NCBI GenBank assembly: GCA_017443895.1
Contig: JAFSXU010000060.1
Location: 62,001-126,000 of the forward strand
Direction: 5' to 3'
Source of the DNA: Clostridia bacterium
GTDB taxonomy: Bacteria; Bacillota; Clostridia; UBA1381
Length of the DNA stretch: 64,000 nucleotides
Positions 27,884 through 35,413 of the stretch are shown here, piece by piece. Numbering within the stretch: the stretch's first letter is position 1; every line of letters starts with the position of its first letter. The notes under the pieces were generated by a model. It ran no database searches and was not told the origin of the DNA. It saw only the letters and a program-made list of their open reading frames with translations. The position numbers were made by a program, and so were the translations under genes.

Positions 27884-28043
27884 ATATGTATCTCCAATTA
27901 TAGAAATTTCCGAGTTTAAAGGTGAGGATATTCTGACTGCGTCAACCGCAATAAGTGCAGATTTACAGCAGTGGGCTAACGAAAATGGCAATGCTGTAAC
28001 GGCACAGGTGGATTATGATAGCCTATATACTTACTACAACTAA
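27876..28043 (+). CDS. 55-residue peptide ORF, translationally coupled
   Basis: The ATG at 27876 overlaps the last eight bases of the secreted-protein gene, with a perfect AGGAGG at 27863-27868. The product starts M-N-K-Y-V-S-P-I-I-E-I and ends D-Y-D-S-L-Y-T-Y-Y-N. It is acidic, has a Thr/Ser/Ala-rich centre, no Cys and a Tyr-rich tail. No signal peptide and no membrane segment. Short proteins with an 'M-x-K-Y-x-x-P-x-I-E' start are common in Clostridia; some are peptide precursors, but no modification enzyme is visible here, so function is unassigned. Confidence 0.65.
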   Translation: MNKYVSPIIEISEFKGEDILTASTAISADLQQWANENGNAVTAQVDYDSLYTYYN

Positions 28044-28068
28044 TTAAACAAAAGAAACACTCCAAAAG

Positions 28069-28139
28069 GCTTTGACGGATAAAGTCTGAGGCTATTTCGT
28101 CATTTTGTGGGAAACCCCGATTTTATGTAAACTCCAAAA
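28069..28139 (-). repeat. Right imperfect inverted repeat of a possible cassette
   Basis: Reverse complement of this segment aligns with 27144-27224 from TTTTGGAGTTTAC through TCGGGGT, ACA-AAATGA, GACTTTAT and TCA-A-GC. No transposase gene and no clear target-site duplication lie outside the repeats. The pair encloses about 1 kb. Confidence 0.65.
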
Positions 28140-28155
28140 TATTATTATGATTTAG

Positions 28156-28188
28156 AACAGGGCTATTCACATATGGTCCTGTTTTTTT
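28156..28188 (+). terminator. Rho-independent terminator
   Basis: Arms 28156-28163 and 28076-type partner 28176-28183 pair over eight positions (one wobble) around a 12-base loop, followed by seven T. It closes the transcript containing the small genes and insulates the DeoR promoter. It lies just outside the right inverted repeat. Confidence 0.75.
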
Positions 28189-28236
28189 GTAAAACGATTG
28201 TAAAATAAAATAATAACAATAATAATAAAAAACCTA

Positions 28237-28265
28237 TTGACAAATGGTTATATACGGAATATAAT
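28237..28265 (+). promoter_or_regulatory. Consensus sigma-A promoter of the DeoR operon
   Basis: TTGACA (28237-28242), 17-base spacer, TATAAT (28260-28265): a full consensus match, so a very strong promoter that needs repression. Confidence 0.92.
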
Positions 28266-28270
28266 TAAAT

Positions 28271-28314
28271 CGAAATGTAAACGAAATTAAATTGAAAGTA
28301 AAAGGAAAGTGCAA
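28271..28314 (+). promoter_or_regulatory. Four-unit 11-bp tandem repeat, probable DeoR operator
   Basis: Units start at 28271, 28282, 28293 and 28304, each (c/t/g)GAAA(t/g) followed by an A/T-rich five-base tail, one helical turn apart, directly after the -10. DeoR-family repressors such as AgaR are reported to use repeated TTTC/GAAA-type direct repeats, so autoregulation by the next gene is likely. Confidence 0.6.
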
Positions 28315-29078
28315 TGGACACATATGAAAGAAGAAAGCGAATAGCGGAGCTTGTCAATGAAAAGGGCAGAGTAACGGTGAAAGAGCTTGGCGAGATGTTT
28401 GAAATATCCGAGGTTACGGTGCGTATGGACTTAACGGAGCTTGAAGCACAAGGACTTTTGACCAGAGTTCACGGCGGTGCGGTAAGCTCGTACAGGGCAT
28501 ACTATAATATGAGCTTGCAGCAGCGTATGTCATCGGGGATTGATAATAAAAAGGAAATAGCAAAGTATGCCGCAAGCATGATAAAAGACGGCGATACAAT
28601 TATGCTAAACTCAGGAACGACAACGCTTTTGGTGCTAAGAGCGATACCGCAGAACATAAATTTAAGTATTGTTACAAATTCGCTTGATATTGCTTTAGAG
28701 GCAGGTGCAAACCCGAATTTCAGGGTGGTGCTTTTGGGTGGTGCGATAAATGCAAAATACCATTTTTCATACGGCGCCGATGCAAATGCACAGCTTGCAA
28801 GATATAATGCCGATAAGCTGTTCTTGTCTGTAGACGGAATAGATTATGAAAACGGGTTTACCACATATTACGATTTGGAAACGGATGTTGATGCGCTTAT
28901 GCTTAAAAATTCAGTGGCGAAAATAATCGTTGCCGATTCAAGTAAGATTGCAAGGCGCGCGTTTGCAACAATTGCAGCTCTTGAAGAGGCGGACTATATT
29001 ATCACAAACAAGGATGTTTATGCCGAGAGTGATATTGAAAAGCTAAAAAAGAAAGTCGGAAATATAATTACTGTTTAA
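28314..29078 (+). CDS. DeoR-family transcriptional repressor
   Basis: 254 residues. N-terminal helix-turn-helix (about 5-57) with 'VTVKELGEMFEISEVTVRMDL' and 'GLLTRVHGGAV', then a phosphosugar-sensing domain ('LNSGTTTLLVLR', 'IVADSSKIARRAFATI') typical of the DeoR C-terminus. It is the first gene behind the consensus promoter and repeat operator. The family usually responds to a phosphorylated intermediate of the sugar pathway encoded downstream, here probably the product of the FGGY kinase or the FSA substrate. Confidence 0.93.
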   Translation: MDTYERRKRIAELVNEKGRVTVKELGEMFEISEVTVRMDLTELEAQGLLTRVHGGAVSSYRAYYNMSLQQRMSSGIDNKKEIAKYAASMIKDGDTIMLNSGTTTLLVLRAIPQNINLSIVTNSLDIALEAGANPNFRVVLLGGAINAKYHFSYGADANAQLARYNADKLFLSVDGIDYENGFTTYYDLETDVDALMLKNSVAKIIVADSSKIARRAFATIAALEEADYIITNKDVYAESDIEKLKKKVGNIITV

Positions 29079-29100
29079 CTTCAGGGAAAGGATAAAAACG

Positions 29101-30588
29101 ATGAGTAAATTAAATGTAGGCTGGGCAGAGGTCAGCATAACTCCGAGTAAGAGAATTGCACTTGCAGGGCAGTTTGCAGAAAGGATTTCAGAGTATGTTG
29201 AAACTCCCATAACCGTAACAGCGCTTGCGGTTACAGACGGTGAGGAACAGCTTATTATATGCTCGTGCGACCTTGTAAGCATAGGCGAGAACCTTATGGA
29301 AGCTGTAAGGGAAGAGGTTGGCGCAAAAAACAGCGAGATTGATACCGACAAGATTATAATTTCTGCCATACATTCGCATACCTCCCATGTATACAGCCGT
29401 GGCAAGAGCAACACTGCAAAGCGGATGAAAGAAATTTTTGATTCATATTTACCGCCCGAAAAGCAGTACAGGGCAAGGGTATCGCCAAAGGGCGAGGACT
29501 TTATGGACGCCGATGAAGCACTTGAATTTTTGATTGACAGAATTTCACAGGCGATTTTAAAGGCGTGGGAGAACAGAAAATCCGCAAAATATGCCCAAGG
29601 CTTTGGCAGGGCGGCGGTTGGTATGTGCAGGCGTGTTTGTTACTCGGACGGCTCCGCTAAGATGTGGGGCGATACAAATATGGCGTCCTTTACGGAATTG
29701 GAGGGCGGTAGTGACAGCGGAATAGAAATGTTGTTCTTCTATGATGAAAACGATAATTTAACAGGTGTTGTTGCAAATGTTGCCTGTCCTGCACAGGTTT
29801 TGGAGCACAGAATGTTTATATCCTCCGATTATTGGGGCAAGGTAAAGAGGTTACTCCGTGAAAAATACGGAAAAGACTTGTTTGTTTTGGGACTGTGCTC
29901 GGCGGCAGGCGACCAGTGTCCGAGGGATTTAATACGCTGGGTAAACCCAGAAACGCCTATTGACGACCCGAATATCGAAAGAAATGATTACATAGAACGG
30001 AATGCAGACCCGTCAATGTTTGATATAGAGGGCAGCAATCTTGTAGGCAGACGAATAGTAAACGAAATTGATATGGCGCTTGAGAGAGTGCATACAAAAT
30101 ATGATGAAGCAGTATTAAAGCATGAAAAATTAACTGTTGATTTGCCCCTCAGGCGTGTTACACCTGCACAATATGAGCATGCAAAAGAGGCACTTTTGCA
30201 GTATGCAGACAAGGTAGTGGATCACATCAATTTTGATGACAATGCAAAAATGCATATCCACACAGGCACGATTATACGCTATGAGGAACAGCATACACGG
30301 GATATTTATCCTGTTGAGGTGCATATTGCAAGGCTTGGAAATATTGCAATAGCAACAAACCCTTTTGAGCTGTTTTTGGACTACGGAAACCAGATAAGGG
30401 CAAGAAGCCGTGCAAGGCAGACAATTTTAATTCAGCTTGCCTGTGGCAGGGGCGGATATTTGCCGACAAAAAAGGCCGAACAGGGCAGTCATTACTCTGC
30501 TTATGTATCAAGCGGTAATGTAGGTCATGAGGGCGGAGAAATGCTTGTTAGAAAAACGACTGAAGAAATAAATAAAATGTTCAAATAA
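29101..30588 (+). CDS. Neutral/alkaline ceramidase-like hydrolase family protein
   Basis: 495 residues. The start 'VGWAEVSITP' and 'IIISAIHSHTS' match the N-terminal domain of neutral ceramidase-like proteins; the His-containing segment supplies zinc ligands in that family. There is no signal peptide, so it is cytosolic, unlike true secreted ceramidases. Many bacterial members lie in sugar operons with unknown hydrolase roles. It follows the DeoR gene by 22 bases and precedes the isomerase, so it probably cleaves or trims the sugar substrate rather than a lipid (inference). Confidence 0.75.
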   Translation: MSKLNVGWAEVSITPSKRIALAGQFAERISEYVETPITVTALAVTDGEEQLIICSCDLVSIGENLMEAVREEVGAKNSEIDTDKIIISAIHSHTSHVYSRGKSNTAKRMKEIFDSYLPPEKQYRARVSPKGEDFMDADEALEFLIDRISQAILKAWENRKSAKYAQGFGRAAVGMCRRVCYSDGSAKMWGDTNMASFTELEGGSDSGIEMLFFYDENDNLTGVVANVACPAQVLEHRMFISSDYWGKVKRLLREKYGKDLFVLGLCSAAGDQCPRDLIRWVNPETPIDDPNIERNDYIERNADPSMFDIEGSNLVGRRIVNEIDMALERVHTKYDEAVLKHEKLTVDLPLRRVTPAQYEHAKEALLQYADKVVDHINFDDNAKMHIHTGTIIRYEEQHTRDIYPVEVHIARLGNIAIATNPFELFLDYGNQIRARSRARQTILIQLACGRGGYLPTKKAEQGSHYSAYVSSGNVGHEGGEMLVRKTTEEINKMFK

Positions 30589-30610
30589 TAAAACGGAAAG
30601 GAAAAATACT

Positions 30611-31957
30611 ATGACAAAAGTAGCATTTGTAGGCTTTGGCGAGGTTAATACGCCGATTGATATTATCATCAATAAGTGCAAAACCGCCGAGGAAAACCTA
30701 AAAAAAGAAGGGTTGGATTTAATATCCGTATACCCCGTAACGGATGATTATGAGGAGCGTGACATAAAAAAAGCTGTTGATGCATTGGTCGGCAAGGATT
30801 TTGATTGTCTTGTAGTGTGCATTGCAGGCTGGATTCCGACTCATGCGGTTGTAAAGGTGTGCGAGCATTTTCGTGATAAGCCCATGGTATTGTGGGGCTT
30901 GTGTGGCTGGATAGAGGGCGACAGGCTTGTAACAACAGCGGACCAGGCAGGTACAACGGCCATAAGAAAAACATTCTATGATTTGGGATATACATTTAAG
31001 TATGTGTATGACATAGTAGGCTTGCCGTCAAAGACAAAGGCGGTATATAACTACTGCATAGCGGCGTCTGCGGCAAAGAAGCTCCGTCATGCAAGAACGG
31101 GCATGGCAGGCTACAGGGATATGAATTTATACGGCACCTTGTATGACGGAGGCTCACTAAAGCGTGAAATTGGCCCTGAGATTGAAACTTTTGAAATGCT
31201 CGAAATAGAACAGCGGTATAGAAATATTACAGACGAAGAAAAACAGGCGGTCATTGATAAGGCAATGAGCAAATGGAAATTTATAAAGCCTGCAAATCCC
31301 GAAAGCATGAAAATGGCGGCAGGGTACTATTTGGCGGTTAAGTCAATCTGTGATGAAAGAGGCTATGGGGCAATATCCCTAAAAGATGTTGACGGTATGA
31401 AAAAATTACTCGGCTTCCCGCCTGCACCGATATTTATGCTCTTATCAGACGAGGCAGGGCTTTGCACAATCCCCGAAAACGACGCACTCGGAAACATTAC
31501 ACAGCTTATGGTAAAGTATTTAACAGGTCAGTGCGCAATGTATCTTGAATTCTATGAATTTTTCACCGACCGTGTAATTGCAGGCGTACCCGACTATGTA
31601 CCTGCTGAGGCTGTTGACGGCGATGTAACGGTAATGCCTGCGGCATTTGGCGAATTGTCAGAGGGAATTTTAAATGTATCAAAGCTAAAGACAGGCACCG
31701 TTACAATGTGTCGGTTAACGGCAGTGGACGGAGAGTATTATATGCACATGGTAGTAGGCGAGGGCATAACTCCGAGGAAGTGGGAGGAGGCAGGCTGGAC
31801 ACAGCCGGCACCTCAGTTACCGGGCTTAGAGATAATGTTAGACGATGTTGAGGATTTTGCAGAGAATATAATGTGCCAGCACTATATTATCTCATACGGC
31901 GACAATACCGAAAAAATTAAAAATCTTTGCGATATATTGGGGGTTGAAATTATATGA
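30611..31957 (+). CDS. L-fucose/L-arabinose isomerase-like protein
   Basis: 448 residues. An 'IDIIINKCKTAEENLK' N-terminal domain with 'CIAGWIPTHAVVKVC' and 'PMVLWGLCGW', and C-terminal Mn-site-like segments ('EFYEFFTDRVIAG', 'MHMVVGEG'), fit the fucose/arabinose isomerase superfamily. These convert an aldose to a ketose. Probable first sugar step of the operon; its end overlaps the aldolase gene by four bases (ATGA). Confidence 0.78.
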   Translation: MTKVAFVGFGEVNTPIDIIINKCKTAEENLKKEGLDLISVYPVTDDYEERDIKKAVDALVGKDFDCLVVCIAGWIPTHAVVKVCEHFRDKPMVLWGLCGWIEGDRLVTTADQAGTTAIRKTFYDLGYTFKYVYDIVGLPSKTKAVYNYCIAASAAKKLRHARTGMAGYRDMNLYGTLYDGGSLKREIGPEIETFEMLEIEQRYRNITDEEKQAVIDKAMSKWKFIKPANPESMKMAAGYYLAVKSICDERGYGAISLKDVDGMKKLLGFPPAPIFMLLSDEAGLCTIPENDALGNITQLMVKYLTGQCAMYLEFYEFFTDRVIAGVPDYVPAEAVDGDVTVMPAAFGELSEGILNVSKLKTGTVTMCRLTAVDGEYYMHMVVGEGITPRKWEEAGWTQPAPQLPGLEIMLDDVEDFAENIMCQHYIISYGDNTEKIKNLCDILGVEII

Positions 31958-32628
31958 AATACTTAATTGACACAGGACACATAGAGGATATACGCCGCAT
32001 AAATGAGTTTTATCCGATTGAGGGCGTTACGACAAACCCAACGCTTGTAGCAAAGGAAAAATCCGATTTCTGGGCGCTTATAAAAGAGATACGCTCTATT
32101 ATCGGTCCTGATAAGGCGCTCCATGTACAGACCGTACAGACTACGGCTGAAAAAATGGTAGAAGAGGCAAAGCTGATTAAGGAAACCGTTGGCGGAGAGC
32201 TGTATATTAAAATCCCGATAGGCGAGGAGGGCTTAAAAGCTACAATGGAGCTTAAAAAGCTCGGTATCGGCGTTACAATGACTGCAATTTTCACACCACA
32301 GCAGGCATTGATTGCCGCAAAGGCAGGAGCGGATTTTGTTGCGCCGTATGTAAACAGACTCGATAATATTGTGGGCGACGGCGTAGGCGTTGTAGAGGAT
32401 ATAGTAATTGAATTTGATAATTACGGCATAGATTGCCAGGTGCTTTCTGCAAGCTTTAAAAATGTAGAGCAGATACATAAATGCGCACTTTGCGGTTGTC
32501 ACAGTGCAACCATAGCACCCGATTTATTTAAGGCGGCAATTTCTCATCCTATGACAGATGCGGCGGTAAGCGGATTTACAAGCGACTGGAAAGCAACATA
32601 CGGCGATAAGACGATAATGGACTTTTAG
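31954..32628 (+). CDS. Transaldolase-family aldolase, fructose-6-phosphate-aldolase (FSA) type
   Basis: 224 residues, the short single-domain form. N-terminal 'LIDTGHIEDIRRINEFYPIEGVTTNPTL' and the Schiff-base Lys86 in 'ELYIKIPIG' identify the class-I transaldolase/FSA family. It cleaves ketose phosphates or exchanges dihydroxyacetone units. Cytosolic. Tight coupling to the isomerase and TIM genes places it as the C-C cleavage step of the pathway. Confidence 0.88.
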   Translation: MKYLIDTGHIEDIRRINEFYPIEGVTTNPTLVAKEKSDFWALIKEIRSIIGPDKALHVQTVQTTAEKMVEEAKLIKETVGGELYIKIPIGEEGLKATMELKKLGIGVTMTAIFTPQQALIAAKAGADFVAPYVNRLDNIVGDGVGVVEDIVIEFDNYGIDCQVLSASFKNVEQIHKCALCGCHSATIAPDLFKAAISHPMTDAAVSGFTSDWKATYGDKTIMDF

Positions 32629-32637
32629 GAGGGAAGT

Positions 32638-33339
32638 ATGTACAAGGATTTTAAAATAAGACCGCCCTTTTTCGAGATAGGTCCAAAGGCGTTTTTATAC
32701 GGCGATGAAATGCTTGCTCTTGCAAAGGTGATAGATAAAACTGCGGCAAAATACGACCTTGATGTTATCGTTACACCACAGTATACCGATATTAAGCTGT
32801 TAGCCGATAACACAGAGCGAATACTGGTATTTGCACAGCATATGGATTATTTAACGCCGGGCAGGGGCTTGGGCTCGGTTTTACCCGAGGCTGTAAAGGC
32901 GGCAGGCGCAAAGGGCGTTATGCTAAACCATGCCGAGAAAAAGCTCACATTAGATGTTGTTAAAAAGACGATAGAAAGAGCCGACGAGGTGGGGCTTGCA
33001 ACAATAGTGTGCGCAGATACGGTTGAGGAATTATGCGAGATTGCAAAGATGTCGCCAAACTTACTTGTTGCAGAGCCGACAGAGCTTATCGGCACAGGTC
33101 AGACAAGCGATGCAAACTATGTAACCGAAACCATAAAGCGTGTACACGATATTAACCCTGATATTATGGTATTGCAGGGCGCAGGAATATCAAACGGCAA
33201 AGATGTATATAACACAATAAAATTAGGCGCACAGGCAACGGGTACAACAAGCGGAATAATGAAATCGGACAAACCTTATGAAATGGTTGAGGAAATGTTA
33301 TATAACCTAAGGAAAGCATGGGACGAAATTCATAAGTAA
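32638..33339 (+). CDS. Triosephosphate isomerase, archaeal-type short form
   Basis: 233 residues. Catalytic Lys17 (I-G-P-K-A-F), His68 in 'VFAQHMD' and Glu146 in 'VAEPTELIGTG' are all present, and 'LNHAEKK' replaces the usual N-H-S-E-R-R. Length and motifs ('TDIKLLADN', 'GLGSVLPEAVKAAGAKG', 'LQGAGISNGKDV') resemble archaeal TIMs (about 225) rather than the 250-residue bacterial glycolytic enzyme. It interconverts dihydroxyacetone phosphate and glyceraldehyde 3-phosphate, draining the aldolase products. It is probably a second TIM dedicated to this operon. Confidence 0.85.
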   Translation: MYKDFKIRPPFFEIGPKAFLYGDEMLALAKVIDKTAAKYDLDVIVTPQYTDIKLLADNTERILVFAQHMDYLTPGRGLGSVLPEAVKAAGAKGVMLNHAEKKLTLDVVKKTIERADEVGLATIVCADTVEELCEIAKMSPNLLVAEPTELIGTGQTSDANYVTETIKRVHDINPDIMVLQGAGISNGKDVYNTIKLGAQATGTTSGIMKSDKPYEMVEEMLYNLRKAWDEIHK

Positions 33340-33369
33340 AAGGGAACAGCGGGGAGGATAACGGATAAA

Positions 33370-34638
33370 ATGGATATGTTGCATGAGCCCGATATTTATA
33401 TGGCAAGCCCGAAGCGAAGCAGACATTTCTTTATCTACATATGGATAATGTATGCAATGGTTTATATGACAAGGAATTGTTTTAGCTCCGCAATGGCACA
33501 AATAGTTGCCCAAGGCGTGTTCACAAAATCGCAGACCGGCCTTATAACGGCGACATTTTATGCGGTGTATGCACCGCTCCAGATACCGGGCGGAATACTT
33601 GCAGATAAATATAACCCTGAACGGCTTGTGCAGATTGGTCTTTTGAGTGCGGCAACGGCTAATATGATTATATTCTTTAATCATAATTATTATGTAATCC
33701 TTGTCGTATGGGTGTTGGGCGCAATAGTTCAGGCACCGCTCTGGCCCTCGGTATTTAAAATAATTTCATCGCAGATGTCAAAGACAGAACGCCCTAAAAT
33801 GGTATTTTTAATATCGTTTGGCACAACCTTCGGCTTGCTTGTGGGGTATGTTATAGCGGCATTTATCCCGTCATGGGAGTATAACTTTGCAGTATCTGCA
33901 GTGGTTCTTATAATACTTGCCGTTTTAATGTATGAGCTTTGCATCCATTACGGTGAATATGTAAAGAAACCCGACGGGGGACACCAAACAAAAACATTGC
34001 ATGAAAATAACGGCAATGTAAGCACCTTGGGGCTGTTTGCAAAAAGCGGATTTTTGCTCTTACTGCCAAGTGTATTTTTTAGAAATGCGATTGAAAACGG
34101 TGCAAAAACCCTCTCGCCGACCATGCTTATGGAATGTTATGAAAATGTATCCTCATCCATAGGAAATCTTTTAAATATTTTTATTATAGTGGCAGGCCTG
34201 GCAGGTCTGGTAGTTGCAAAGGTGCTGATATATCCAAGACTTATAAAGAATGAAGTCGGCGGTATATGCTTTATGCTTATTGCGTGTATGCCGTTTTTGG
34301 CTGCACTAAAGCTTGTAGGTATAATACCTGTGGGCGGTGCGGTCATATCGCTTTGCGGTGTTACATTTACAACTACAATTACACATATGTTTATGATGTA
34401 TTTCTTCACATATTTCTCCCAATACGGGAAAAATGCCACCGCAGCAGGTCTTGTTAATTCACTTGCAAGTATAGGCGTGGTTGCATCAAGCTACGGAATG
34501 ACGCGTGTGGCGGAGTTGTTTGGCTGGAATGCTGTTACAACCTTATGGATAATTATGATTGCCATAGCAATAGCATTTTCCGTTGCGGCCATACCGCTTG
34601 CCACTCGCTTTAAGAATAGTTTACCAAAACAAGTTTAA
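33370..34638 (+). CDS. MFS transporter, organophosphate:phosphate antiporter (GlpT/UhpT) type
   Basis: 422 residues, about 12 membrane segments. The N-terminal 'MYAMVYMTRNCFSSAM' and 'GLITATFYAVYAPLQIPGGILADKYNPERL' match the OPA family, which exchanges sugar phosphates for phosphate. GGGGAGGA lies 11 bases before the ATG. It suggests uptake of a phosphorylated or acidic sugar for the operon, bypassing the kinase. Close relatives also carry non-phosphorylated sugar acids, so substrate is open. Confidence 0.82.
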   Translation: MDMLHEPDIYMASPKRSRHFFIYIWIMYAMVYMTRNCFSSAMAQIVAQGVFTKSQTGLITATFYAVYAPLQIPGGILADKYNPERLVQIGLLSAATANMIIFFNHNYYVILVVWVLGAIVQAPLWPSVFKIISSQMSKTERPKMVFLISFGTTFGLLVGYVIAAFIPSWEYNFAVSAVVLIILAVLMYELCIHYGEYVKKPDGGHQTKTLHENNGNVSTLGLFAKSGFLLLLPSVFFRNAIENGAKTLSPTMLMECYENVSSSIGNLLNIFIIVAGLAGLVVAKVLIYPRLIKNEVGGICFMLIACMPFLAALKLVGIIPVGGAVISLCGVTFTTTITHMFMMYFFTYFSQYGKNATAAGLVNSLASIGVVASSYGMTRVAELFGWNAVTTLWIIMIAIAIAFSVAAIPLATRFKNSLPKQV

Positions 34639-34663
34639 ATAAAATTCACAGGAGGAAAAGAAA

Positions 34664-35284
34664 ATGGAATTTAAAGTTTATCAAAAGGAATTGGAGCTAC
34701 AGTCAAGAGGCTGGATCCCGACCTTCCACGACATCTCAAAGGAGATAAATGAGATTGTTGAGGCGTCGGGCGTAAAGAACGGAACAGTAAGCATAGTATC
34801 GCATCATACAACCTGTTCGGTTATGGTACAGGAGTGTTCGCATGATATTGATTCATTCGACCTTGAGTATTTACAGCATGACCTTTTAGACATTATGCGT
34901 AAAATGATCCCCGATTTTGCCGAGGAGCATCAGTACCGTCACCCGGGTCCTATCCATGCACAGTACGGAAGATATGTTGACGAGCCGGGCGACTATTCAA
35001 GTATGAACACAGACGGACATTTAAGAAGCTGTTTCTTTGGAAGATCGGAGACAATGACCATAAAAGACGGTATTCTTGACGGCGGTAAGTTTGCACATGT
35101 ATATTTCATTGACTGGGATCATGTTCTTGCACGCCACAGACAGGTAAATGTAACCGTTATGGGAACAACAGAGGATGTCGGGGACAGAAAATGGAATAAC
35201 GGCGAGGTTATCGACACAAGGCATAAGTTTACAGACGAGGAAAAGGCATATGATTTACATTATGACCTTCAGCAAAAAAGATAA
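34664..35284 (+). CDS. YjbQ/UPF0047-family protein, extended form
   Basis: 206 residues; the family is usually about 135-140. The conserved core is 'HHTTCSVMVQE' (about 47-57), 'HPGPIHAQYGRYV', 'NTDGHLRSCFFGRSE' and 'VYFIDWDH'. Family members have been named secondary thiamine-phosphate synthases on the basis of side activity; the true role is unknown. Extra sequence at both ends and an operon position among sugar-phosphate enzymes suggest a role in that pathway. Perfect AGGAGG upstream. Confidence 0.85.
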   Translation: MEFKVYQKELELQSRGWIPTFHDISKEINEIVEASGVKNGTVSIVSHHTTCSVMVQECSHDIDSFDLEYLQHDLLDIMRKMIPDFAEEHQYRHPGPIHAQYGRYVDEPGDYSSMNTDGHLRSCFFGRSETMTIKDGILDGGKFAHVYFIDWDHVLARHRQVNVTVMGTTEDVGDRKWNNGEVIDTRHKFTDEEKAYDLHYDLQQKR

Positions 35285-35297
35285 AAATTAACAATTT

Positions 35298-35401
35298 GGG
35301 GACAGGTAATAAAGTAGGGGAGGATATTATCCTCCCGTACCTGCCCGATGTTCTATAGTATACAAGGGACGGACATTGACTACACCCTGATATAAGTCAA
35401 T
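35298..35401 (+). promoter_or_regulatory. Structured leader before the FGGY kinase
   Basis: A nested hairpin: outer arms 35299-35308 and 35338-35346 (nine pairs, one bulged A) enclose a perfect inner stem 35318-35325/35329-35336. Further on, ATTGACT (35375-35381) pairs with AGTCAAT (35395-35401) just before the ribosome site. No T-run, so regulation by translation, processing or a protein operator is more likely than termination. Confidence 0.5.
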
Positions 35402-35413
35402 ACGGAGAAAATT

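Noticed and set aside
28044-28140. Possible riboswitch in the gap after the 55-residue ORF
   Set aside because: Apparent stems are explained better as the right inverted repeat, which mirrors 27144-27224; no known riboswitch core is present.
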